From the NCBI GenBank assembly GCA_907164885.2, contig OU015490.1, forward strand, positions 205,091,161 through 205,155,160: DNA of 64,000 bases, read 5' to 3'. Source of the stretch: Dolomedes plantarius. Lineage: Eukaryota > Arthropoda > Arachnida > Araneae > Dolomedidae. Positions within the stretch are counted from its first letter, which is position 1. Every line of letters begins with the position of its first letter. The position numbers and the translations under genes are program-made. The notes below the pieces were generated by a model. It had not been told where the DNA came from. It saw only the letters and a list, made by a program, of their open reading frames with translations, and did no database searches. Of the stretch, positions 55,907-64,000 are shown piece by piece.

Positions 55907-56745
55907 CACTGATGGACAAAAAAATTAGAGCACCAAGAAATAATTGCGAGATCGTAACGAAACTTGCAATGAAGGTACATGTCGGGGAGATATGCAAATG
56001 ATTAGAAATGCACCGTGATTGCGCATTACGTATAGCCGGTAGAGGGCGTTGAACATCGTACTCTGTGGAGTATAAAACAGGTATCCAAAGCTTGATTGAG
56101 TGTGCTGAATCATTTACAAAGGAAGAGCTGAGATAGACATGCCATTACGCCGTGTTCGAAGACAATATAAGCAGTTTTCGCAGTTTGAGAGGGGGAGAAT
56201 CGTCGGGATGATGGAAGCTGGGTGGTCAGCTAGGCAAGTAGCTCGTCCATTAGGCCGCTCTGATTGTGTTGTGAGGAGGTGTTGGGACCAGTGGACCCGA
56301 GAGATATCATCTACACGAAGACCAGGCTCAGGACGCCCTCGACAGACCAGTCGTCGAGAAGTCCGCCACATCGTAAGAAATGCACACGTACAGCCAACTG
56401 CTTCATCGGCCGCCATCCAGGCACAGGTAGCACCTTTACTAGGGGCCTCTGTGTCTTCTCGAACCATACGAAGGCGCCTGGCTGAAGGACAGTTGGTATC
56501 GCGACGACCATTACGTGTGCTGCCCTTGACGCCCACCCATCGGCGTCTCCGTTTGGGGTTTTGCCGCTCACGAGGAAACTGGACTGCAGCGGAATGGAAC
56601 CAGATCGTCTTTAGCGACGAATCCAGATTCAATCATCCCACAGCTGGTGTGATGGTATGGGTTGCCATTGCCTACAATACACGGTCACCCCTAGTAATGT
56701 TCCGTGGCACCATGACAGCCCAGCGGTATGTTCATGAAATCCTGC
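55907..56745 (+). mobile_element. Tc1-like transposon, family 2, copy 2, truncated
   Basis: The left end CACTGATGGACAAAA follows TA (55905-55906). Its first 230 bp match the right end of the 19740-21152 element read in reverse. The right half and right TIR are missing: at about 56745, in the middle of the transposase, the sequence changes to unrelated DNA. Confidence 0.8.
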
Positions 56746-56885
56746 AACCAGCACGTATTACAGCGTTGTCGGAGTTTGCTGGCGACCGCTGGGTTGCCAG
56801 TTTCCAGATGTTTTTTCTCTTCACGTCAAGTGAGCGCACCAGCACAGGAGCAGCGTTTGAAATCGCAGAAACAGATGTCGTGTAG
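56139..56885 (+). pseudogene. Truncated Tc1-like transposase, chimeric end
   Basis: The start ATG is at 56139 (MPLRRVRRQYKQFS). The HTH and first catalytic motif (FSDESRFN) are intact. An in-frame deletion of about 29 codons follows, compared with 19895-20920, with the join at FNHPTAG. The paralog's sequence resumes (GVMVWVAIAYNTRSPLV) until HEILQPA, then the frame runs about 46 more codons through foreign sequence to 56885. The second Asp and the Glu of the triad are missing, so it is inactive. Confidence 0.8.
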
Positions 56886-57199
56886 CCGCTGCCAAGGAAG
56901 GATGCCTCGACGATTATGGTTCCTGACGCCCTGGGAGGAGGTAGTCCGAGGAAACGACTGGAAGACATGTTGGCCGCCTAACCCTCCTTTGCTGAGCTAA
57001 ATCTACAATGTAAATTCGTGTAAACGGCACTAAGCCACCGGCCCTAAGCCTCACCTATTTAGATTATTTTAAATAAATTTACGAAGTACTTCTAAATGTA
57101 TAGACTCTTGTCTGTCACCCATTTCATTCTTCTTTTTTAGAATAACCAGCTATTATGTCATCTTAATATTTTTAAATGCCACAACTGATGTCGGCGACC
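56746..57199. other. Unidentified sequence joined to the truncated Tc1
   Basis: 56746-57000 is more G+C-rich and looks coding-like (frames reading ASTIMVPDALGGGSPRKRL), but I recognise no family. 57000-57199 is AT-rich. Confidence 0.3.
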
Positions 57200-58021
57200 A
57201 ACAAATATATTTTATGTACCACAGCTGCACCCAATCCTCCTCCTAGGACACTAGCCACACTTTCAACTGCTTTGAAAGAGCAACGGCTCTCACTTCCTAC
57301 CGAACTTCACCCCAAACACAGAGACTGCCTGATCCGTATGCATCTCTTTCACGGATGTATGATGGATGAAAACGAGTTCCAGGTTCTGCCCAAATCAAAA
57401 TACGCCTTCTATCGCTTTGGAGGCTAAACCTGGACTCATCCGTAAAGAGAACAGCCCTTCATTGATCACGCATCCAGTGAACATGTTGACTGCACACTGC
57501 ATACGCTCCCGCCTATGGCGTGACGTGATCGGGACGCAAATGGCTGGTCTCCTCGCAAAAAGACCACCTTCTGGACGTCTTCTACGCACGGTTGACGTTG
57601 ATACCAACCTGTCGGAGCTTGCAGCGAGGGAAGATCTGAGTCAGCCGGAGTTGCGGTTCTATTCCTTCGTGCGCATAATGACAAATATTAGACATCGGCA
57701 CTCGTCGTAGCGTATGTCCGTCCTTGGCTGAACCTTATGGATGCCGAATCCGTGGTTATAAATTGTTGCCAAACTCTATGAACCACAGACAGACTCAGAT
57801 TTAGCCATCAGGGAACTTCTGTCTGTCTTTGTCCTGCCTCTAGTCTCCCAATAGCTCGCCACTCAGTTCTTCTGTCAAATGATGCCTGGAGGTCATTCTT
57901 ACAATTTGGTTGCCAGATCTCTAATCTCAGCCTCGCAGCGACAATTGCCACCTTGCTCTGAGACATGCACATTTTTGCTCCTCTTAAATGACGTATTCCG
58001 ACTGCAGCACCACTATTTTGC
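57200..58021 (-). pseudogene. Tc1-like transposase, family 3, N-terminal half, decayed
   Basis: On the minus strand from 58021: EWRAIGRLEAGQRQTEV (HTH), then VVHRVWQQFITTDS, CARRNRTATPADSDL, VSTSTVRRR, ARRPAICVPITSRHRRERM and a degenerate first catalytic region (NEGLFSLRMSPGL). Several stops and frameshifts occur. The part with the later catalytic residues is absent. This differs from families 1 and 2. Confidence 0.7.
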
Positions 58022-58139
58022 ATAATGTAGTATTGTTCAGCACCTTTTACTTAACAACGTATTCAAATTTTAAACAGATTGGCCTAGTTTTGAACGTGTT
58101 ATCCCTCTTTTTGTGATGTTTCCTTAAATTTTGATAACT

Positions 58140-58639
58140 AGTGTATATATATATATACTAGCATTATTGCCCGGCGTTACCCAGGTATATATATATAGAT
58201 ATAAAATATTTCATGCATTCCATCAAAAAAATACTGGGCTGCTACTCCCGCTCTTCATGTTCATCTGGCCAGACAGAATGCGCTTAGCACGTTTCTACTG
58301 AAATGATATACAAACAATAAGAAAAAAAGAAACTTTGAGCCTGCGGACCTTCGTCTGATTTTAAGGTCATTCCCAACCCTCTTTCTTGGAATTCCCCCCC
58401 CCCCGTCATTCTCAAACCACCCCTCTTAACGCAGCTGGTTGAGGGAAAACCACAGGGGGTAGACGCACCTCTATCGGGCACAAAAACCATTAAAAAATTA
58501 ATTTAAAAAAACTAATTGAGCCCCAAATTTCGTTTTTCCTGATTTAAGTTTCTCGGGTCCAAAACATTAACTGTGCGAATTTGGTCCCGGTGGGTGAAAC
58601 AGTCTATGATTCTATAGCGGACAAACAAACAGACAAGCT

Positions 58640-58640
<1 letters not shown>
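58140..58640 (+). other. Probable LINE 3'-tail fragment
   Basis: A segment starting attattgcccggcgttaccc and ending ggacaaacaaacagacaagctc, before a (TA)n run. This wording is typical of arthropod LINE 3' regions. It also contains a C-run (58388-58396). There is no ORF2 coding I can read. A low-confidence class assignment. Confidence 0.4.

Positions 58641-58687
<47 letters not shown>
58641..58687. repeat. (TA)n microsatellite
   Basis: An uninterrupted TA run abutting the Tc1 element at 58688; it served as the TA target. Confidence 0.95.
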
Positions 58688-58690
<3 letters not shown>

Positions 58691-60096
58691 TGCTGGCCAC
58701 TGTAAATGCAACACCCTGAAGGAAACATGCATATAACATGAAATTTACAACATGCATTAGCGGAGGTGAGATATGCAAATGATTAGAATTTCAGCGCAGA
58801 CATACATCACGTGCGCCTGTGGCGCCACTTCAAAGCGCTATTTAAGGCTTGGAGATTTCGACGATTTCAAGTTCGGCAATTGTGTTTTTCTTGTGGATTT
58901 TTCCAAAAAACGATCAATTACGCCTCGTCGAAAACAGCGATCATCTTTTGATCAAGTATCCGAGTTCGACAGAGGAAGGATAGTGGCCTACCGAGATTGT
59001 GGATTATCTTTCATGGAAATCGGTAGTCGTGTTGGACGAAACCAAACAACTGTAATGCGGATATTGGATCGTTGGATGCAGGAGGGTACGACGGACCGGC
59101 GTGTTCGATCGCATCCACCTCAGCGCACCACTTCACGTGATGACAGGCAAATTGTGCGCATGGCAGTGACGGATCGCTCAGTCACATCACGAACCATAGC
59201 ACAGCACATGCAGTCTGTAACGGATCATCCAGTGTCTGCGCGTACCATTCGACGCCGTTTACAGCAGAGTGGTCTGTCCGCAAGACGTCCATTGCTTTGT
59301 CTACCCTTGACGCAGAACCACAGACGTTTCCGCCGCCAATGGTGCGATGACAGAAGGATGTGGACGGCAGAATGGAATGAAATTGTCTTTACTGACGAGT
59401 CACGCTTCTGTCTGCAACACCACGATGGTCGCATTCGAATCTGGAGACACCGTGAAGAGAGGATGCTGAACAGCTGCTTTATGCACCGCCACACTGGTCC
59501 TGCACCGGGTATTATGGTATGGGGCGGTATTGGATATCACTCTCGCACACCTCTAGTACGCATTGCCGGTACTTTAAACAGCCAGCGCTACATCTCAGAG
59601 GTGTTGGAGCCAGTTGTCCTTCCTTACCTTCAGGGCTTGCCCACAGCCATATTTCAACAGGATAATGCGTGACCACACGTGGCACGCATTGTCCAACGGT
59701 TCTTCGTGAATCGCCAGATTGAATAGCTTCCCTGGCCGCCTCGCTCTCCGGATCTTTCGCCGATAGAAAACATGTGGTCCATGGTTGCTCTACGATTGAC
59801 CCAGATTCCCTCCCCAGCTGCCACAGCAGATCAACTTTGGCAACGTGTGGAAGCCGCTTGGTCTGCTGTACCCCAAGAACTCATCCAAAGTCTCTTTGAA
59901 TCAATGCCGAGGCGTGTGGCAGCGGTGATCTCCAACAATGGCGGCTACTATGGCTACTGATTTTGGCAGGAACCACACTTCACAGAAGTCTATAAATTTA
60001 ATCATTTGACACTTGTTCAACATGTTATCTACAAAATAAATTTTGTTGTGATATCTCTTGTCTTTCTTGGTGTTGCAATTTGGGTGGCCAGCAGAG
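58688..60096 (+). mobile_element. Tc1-like transposon, family 1, copy 2
   Basis: A 1409-bp element flanked by TA (58686-58687 and 60097-60098), with inverted ends CACTGCTGGCCACTG and the complement of CTCTGCTGGCCACCC. It has the same length as copy 1 (4679-6087) and is in the opposite orientation. The transposase carries two stops and has lost its start codon. Confidence 0.9.
58920..59960 (+). pseudogene. Tc1-like transposase (DD34E), start lost and two stops
   Basis: The usual start ATG reads ACG at 58920-58922. Otherwise the protein follows copy 1 closely (TPRRKQRSSFDQVSEF, FTDESRFCLQHHDGR). TGA at 59670-59672 interrupts FQQDNA, consistent with CGA to TGA decay. TAG at 59724-59726 lies within a codon or two of the position where copy 1 carries its TAA. 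The C-terminus, with ENMWSMVALRLTQIP, runs to 59960. The two copies were silenced independently. Confidence 0.9.
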
Positions 60097-60150
60097 TATA
60101 TATATATATATATACAAGTGTTTGTGTGTGTGTGTGTGTGTGTGTCGTTT
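60097..60150. repeat. Compound (TA)n/(TG)n microsatellite
   Basis: A TA run, a short spacer, then a GT run. The following gtagtctctaaa resembles the bases after the 6595-6693 microsatellite. Confidence 0.9.
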
Positions 60151-60342
60151 CGTAGTCTCTAAATTTGAGAATTACCCCTGAGTTCGTGAAATATTGAAAT
60201 TTCAAGATTAATTATCACAGGTCTAAAAAAATATTTTCTTTGTGTGCCTAGGATTTTAGAACTGATTTTAGCTATCTATATTTGGGGCGCTGAATCTAAA
60301 TATGCAATCAGTTTCTCTCTATCAGCTCTACTTTTTTAGATA

Positions 60343-60772
60343 CAGTAAACCTCGTTTACCGGACTTACTGGGAACATAGACAATCCGGACAACTGAAAAT
60401 CCGGATAATCCGGGTAATATGGGTAATAAGTAATACAAAATCCTTAACTAAAAAGACTTACTTTCTTTTGTAACAAAATTACATAGCATTGTTTAGAAGG
60501 CATTAAAAAATATATAAATCACTTTTCACATCATTTCTTAACAAAGAATTGGTAAGTCTAGTGAAAGTTTCTTAAACTCAACATAAAATCATTTTACTAC
60601 ATTAATTTACTGTTATCTATGACGGAACTGTACATTGAATCAGACTAAAAAGAGAATATTTGGGATACTTGTAGTTATGTTCTTGCTATCAATGTTAAAC
60701 ATTTTTATGTAATGTGAACATTAAATAAAAATAATGTCTACAAATCTGATCCGGATAAACGAGGTTTTACTG
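60343..60772. mobile_element. Pogo-like MITE
   Basis: A 430-bp element flanked by TA (60341-60342 and 60773-60774). The inverted ends are CAGTAAACCTCGTTTACCGG and, on the other strand, CAGTAAAACCTCGTTTATCC. Pogo/Tigger-type termini; no ORF. Confidence 0.85.
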
Positions 60773-61014
60773 TACATCCACTTATCTATCAATGTTTTTT
60801 TTCTATTAAATACATTCAAGTATGGGAGATTTGTCCTCCTGGGAAACTGGAATCCTGGGAAAAATGGGTCTTCCTAAATATTTCCAGATGATTGGCGCCT
60901 GTTTATTGACAGCTCAAGGCGAAGTTTGAAATGTATCCTTCTACACAATGGGAACAAATATAGTTCAATACCAATTACTCACACAACGAAAATGAAAGAA
61001 AAATATGCCACAAT

Positions 61015-61968
61015 TAGGCCTGGGCGATGTTACATTTTTCACATCGCGATACATCGTCAGTCTAACATCGCGATGTGACTATGTATCGCGATGTTAACCA
61101 CGAACGTAGCCAGCAGGTGGCAGCGTGCCACCCTAAAAAAAGTAACATCGATTCATACGTGAAAATGAGACCAGGTTGTTGTCCTGCAATAGACAAAACT
61201 AATTACACATTTAAATATCTTTTATTTTGAGCCAAGAATATCTGCATTTCTGCATTTTTGGAAGCAATGAAGTTCTCTGTCTTGTAATAACACTTCTTGC
61301 TGAATACTATAAAAAGAAGTACGACCAAAGAACCTAACAGTAAACACACTGACAATCGAAACAAATCCTAAATTCACACACGCATGTGCAGAAAGCAGGA
61401 CTCTTGTGCTAGTCTGGACCTTTGTGATTTATCGCTTCGTCTTTTTTATCACTACAACACACTCTATCACAACATCGAAGAGAAAGTCACGTGATGGAAA
61501 ATCACCTTATGCACAAAAAGAATTCGAGGAGTCGTTAGTCTATAGTCCGTCTAAGTATTGACCGTCTAAGTGTGAAACCGGAAAATCGTCCCTTCAAGCT
61601 AAGCGATGTGATATAGTAAAACCGCTCATGCGTACAAACATCGAACACCGGGAAATCGCCGACCAAGCGATGCGACATCGAAACATCGCGCATGCGCACA
61701 CACAAACATCGGAACCGTCTTCAAGCTAAGCGATGTGATATAGTAAAACCGCGCATGCGTACAAACATCGAACACCGGGAAATCGCCGACCAAGCGATGC
61801 GACATCGTAACATAGCGCATGCACACACAGAAACATCGGAACCGTTTGTGTGACACCGGGAAAATGCGATGTTACGATATACCGTCGATTTGAAAATTAT
61901 GAAACCGGTGTGACGATGTCGGCTTCACACCGGTTTTTCACGATGTATCGATACATCGCCCAGGCCTA
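61015..61968. mobile_element. hAT-type MITE inside the uncharacterised pseudogene
   Basis: A 954-bp insert flanked by gccacaat / gccaccat (61007-61014 and 61969-61976, one mismatch). The inverted ends are TAGGCCTGGGCGATG. Subterminal regions are rich in atcgcgatg-type palindromic words. No transposase. Confidence 0.85.
61594..61847 (+). repeat. 127-bp tandem duplication inside the hAT MITE
   Basis: Two copies starting tcaagctaagcgatgtgata (61594 and 61721), nearly identical, including gaacaccgggaaatcgccga. Confidence 0.9.
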
Positions 61969-62819
61969 GCCACCATAGCTTTGGTCTTGGTATAATAAAG
62001 TATCATGAACATCAAATGGGTGATTTGTGTGGACTTAAAAATGGTAAACTTTTTCCTTGGACAGCAAAGTGGCTACACCAAGTATCCTTGCATCGTGCGT
62101 TTCTGGGATAGCAGAGACAAAACACACCACTGGGTTAGAAAAGAGTGGCCTAAGAGAGAAAACATAGACTTTGCGGTAAAGAATGTCATTAACGACCCCT
62201 TAGTTGGACGGGAGAAATTTATCTTTCCTCCACTGCATATCAAGCTGGGCCTAATGATGCAGTTTGTAAAAACTCTTGATAAGAACGGATCATGCTTTGC
62301 CTAGATATGGAAAAAATGCCTAAGTTGAGTACGGAAAAAATTAAAGCAGGAATATTTGACGGCCCACAAATAAGACAAGTCATTAAGGATCCTGCCTTCG
62401 TAAATTCCATGAATGAGGCTGAGCGAAAAACCTCGACTTCATTTGTTGCAGATGTCGGAAATTTTCTGGGAAAATGCAAATCTGAAAACTATGTTGAACT
62501 GATAAATGAGGTGCTAAACGGTTTCAGATCTCTTGGGTGTAACATGAGCATTAAGGTGCACTATTTACACAGCCACCTTAATGTAGCCACCTTCTTTAGA
62601 CCATTTTCCTGAAAATTTAGGAGACACCAGTGATGAACAAGGGGAAAGATTTCACCAGAATCTTAAAACTATGGAGGACCGCTACCAAGGAAGATGGGAT
62701 ACACAATGATGGCAGATTACTGTTGGAGTTTAAAAAGGGACTGTTCCAAAATACATTCAAGAATGTTACGGAAAAGAAGTTTCCAAAGTGTTCAATGACT
62801 AGTTGGTTTCATCGATGAC

Positions 62820-63878
62820 TTTTTGCTCTTTGTAATTAGATAAGTACTACTGCAATATACTCTATGATTTTTATGTTCCTTTAACATTTAAAAAAATATA
62901 ATAATGATAAAAAATTCTATGTTTAGTTTTTTTATTTGATCCACGGATTTAACTTAAAATAGTGTAACGTATATTTCACTAAAATGTTATATCTTAGAAA
63001 TGTCAGCTCCTAGGCAAAAGTAATGCCATATTTAAATTCAGGGCATCAAATCCATAGAAAATCAGCTCCAAATACCCTGGCACCAAAACCACTGTTGACC
63101 TGTTATACATGTGTTTACAAAATGATAGCTTCACTGAAAATACTATATAAGCAATAATTTTGTACATTTTTCTATTTTAGAATAGTATTTTCATGGAGGA
63201 GTATTAACATAATAAACTTAGACACAAGCATTGTACTTTATTATTAACTATTATGTTATATTCCTTAAATATAAGAGTTGCAGGATAGTTCGTTCAAGTC
63301 CTTTCTGTAGTGGAGTAATCTAATGATGGGGATAATTTCTGCGTAACGGGCTAAATTTAAATATTTAAAGACCTATATGCATACATGCATACTGACAAAG
63401 CATTTATGAAGCTTTTACGTCAATTTACGCAGTCAGACTGACGTAAAAGTCGTAAAAGAAGAAACATATTTCCATCCCCCCAGAAAAGTATTCAAAATGC
63501 AAGTTCCGAGCAATTAATATAAGAGATATTCATCTTTTTTGTTGTCTTTTAAAAGAGTATTTATATTTACTGTAATAAATTTATTAATTTCATTTTTCAT
63601 GTTTTTAATGTGCTCTGAACATTATGGAAAAACAAAAAAGTCTAGAGATAAATGCAATTTCCCGCGGTTGCTGCAATTTAATTAAGATTATATCTCTTTA
63701 AAGTTACGTGCAAAGAACTGCAATATAAGAATTAAAATTTAAAAAATTAATAAATTACATAGCCATTAAAAAATTGTTTTTCTTCTCTAGAGCGTAAATA
63801 GTTCTTGTTATTACGCCGAAAATGCATAATCTAAAGGGAATGTTACGAACACTTCATGTTGAAAAGTGAACTTTATTA
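62820..63878. other. AT-rich repeat-derived stretch
   Basis: No gene. 63160-63330 resembles 6880-7040 (shared tatattccttaaat, aacaagca-like and cttcagttcc/cgttcaagtcc words), so both are copies of one dispersed repeat. The inverted words gcagtcagactgacgtaaa lie near 63428. Confidence 0.4.
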
Positions 63879-63882
63879 TTAA

Positions 63883-64000
63883 GATATCCGTACATCTTCG
63901 GGGTTCATTTTATGAATTGTTTTGAATTTTGTCGTTATCTATTTTTCATAATGACATGTTAGTAAAAATTTGGAAAAATGGTATAAAAAATTTAGCTGTG
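63883..64000 (+). mobile_element. TTAA-type MITE, family GGTATCCGTACA, left end only
   Basis: After TTAA (63879-63882) the sequence gatatccgtacatcttcg, then cataatg.catgt and ggtataaaaaatttagctgt, follows the start of the 48139-48859 element. It runs off the window. Confidence 0.75.

Larger units (their letters stand above)
60825..62811 (+). pseudogene. Uncharacterised protein family, pseudogene split by a hAT MITE
   Basis: The plus strand reads GLPKYF and DDWRLFIDSSRRSLKCILL, HNGNKYSSIPITH and KEKYAT up to the MITE TSD at 61007-61014. Directly after the second TSD copy it continues (ALVLV), then NIKWVICVDLKMVNFFLGQQ, GYTKYPC, WDSRDKTHHWVRKEWPKRE, LPPLHIKLG-like FPPLHIKLGLMMQFVK, then after a frameshift EKIKAGIFDGPQIRQ, LGCNMSIKVHYLHSHL, and after more frameshifts GDTSDEQGERFHQ, YQGRWD and ADYCWSLKRD, ending at about 62811. 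Several indels make it non-functional. The C-terminus matches 43397-43687. I recognise the motif set from hypothetical proteins repeated in arthropod genomes, with no known function. Confidence 0.7.

Overview
The window is eukaryotic and AT-rich, and it reads like intergenic DNA of an arthropod, most likely an orb-weaving (araneoid) spider. That assignment is an inference. It rests on the mix of Tc1-like, maT, Jockey-clade, pogo, hAT and TTAA-type elements, on Tc1 transposases of types I associate with spider genomes, and on a tandem family of divergent single-exon 7-TM receptors that look like chelicerate gustatory receptors. There are no prokaryotic features.

Host layer. The only convincing host genes are gustatory-receptor-like genes, all on the minus strand. 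Two are intact single ORFs (32682-33770 and 48905-50002). The others are decayed: 23906-24984 has frameshifts, 29624-30197 is truncated with a nonsense codon, 8105-10558 is split by nested transposons, and a fragment lies at 17900-18080. Their upstream flanks are also related, so the locus grew by tandem duplication. A second paralogous block (37940-39600 versus 44130-47905) is a segmental duplication carrying the same tRNA-derived SINE.

Mobile layer, left to right: a mariner-derived MITE (587-1376); an ORF1-only Jockey-type LINE with a 12-bp TSD (1598-4593) and a TTAA MITE inside ORF1; a Tc1 element (4679-6087); a long-TIR MITE (7129-7920); a SINE plus MULE-like MITE nested in a receptor pseudogene (9020-10332); a LINE ORF2 tail (11800-12060); a fold-back-like structure whose arms are a ~144-bp satellite with a 711-bp higher-order repeat (13047-17389); a 4.5-kb inverted-repeat structure (18905-23410) holding a decayed Tc1 and an apparently intact maT (DD37D) element; a TTAA MITE (25149-29619) into which a gag-only LTR retrotransposon (25886-29613) has jumped; a 1.1-kb TTAA MITE (31206-32332); a SINE (37576-37797); a second gag-only LTR retrotransposon (39819-43340); a 2.4-kb insertion of unknown class (44477-46911); a TTAA MITE (48139-48859); a composite (51328-54906) containing a pogo-like element, a hAT MITE, a perfect hairpin and a 138-bp minisatellite; Tc1 remnants (54920-58021); a second copy of the first Tc1 family (58688-60096); a pogo MITE (60343-60772); and a pseudogene of an uncharacterised protein family split by a hAT MITE (about 60825-62811).

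The most unusual item is the pair of LTR elements. They have LTRs, a primer-binding site and a polypurine tract. Each has one long gag-like reading frame of about 660 codons and no protease, reverse transcriptase, RNase H or integrase. They must be mobilised by another element, yet the long frame is preserved in two diverged copies. All coordinates of element ends come from reading terminal repeats and target-site duplications by eye.
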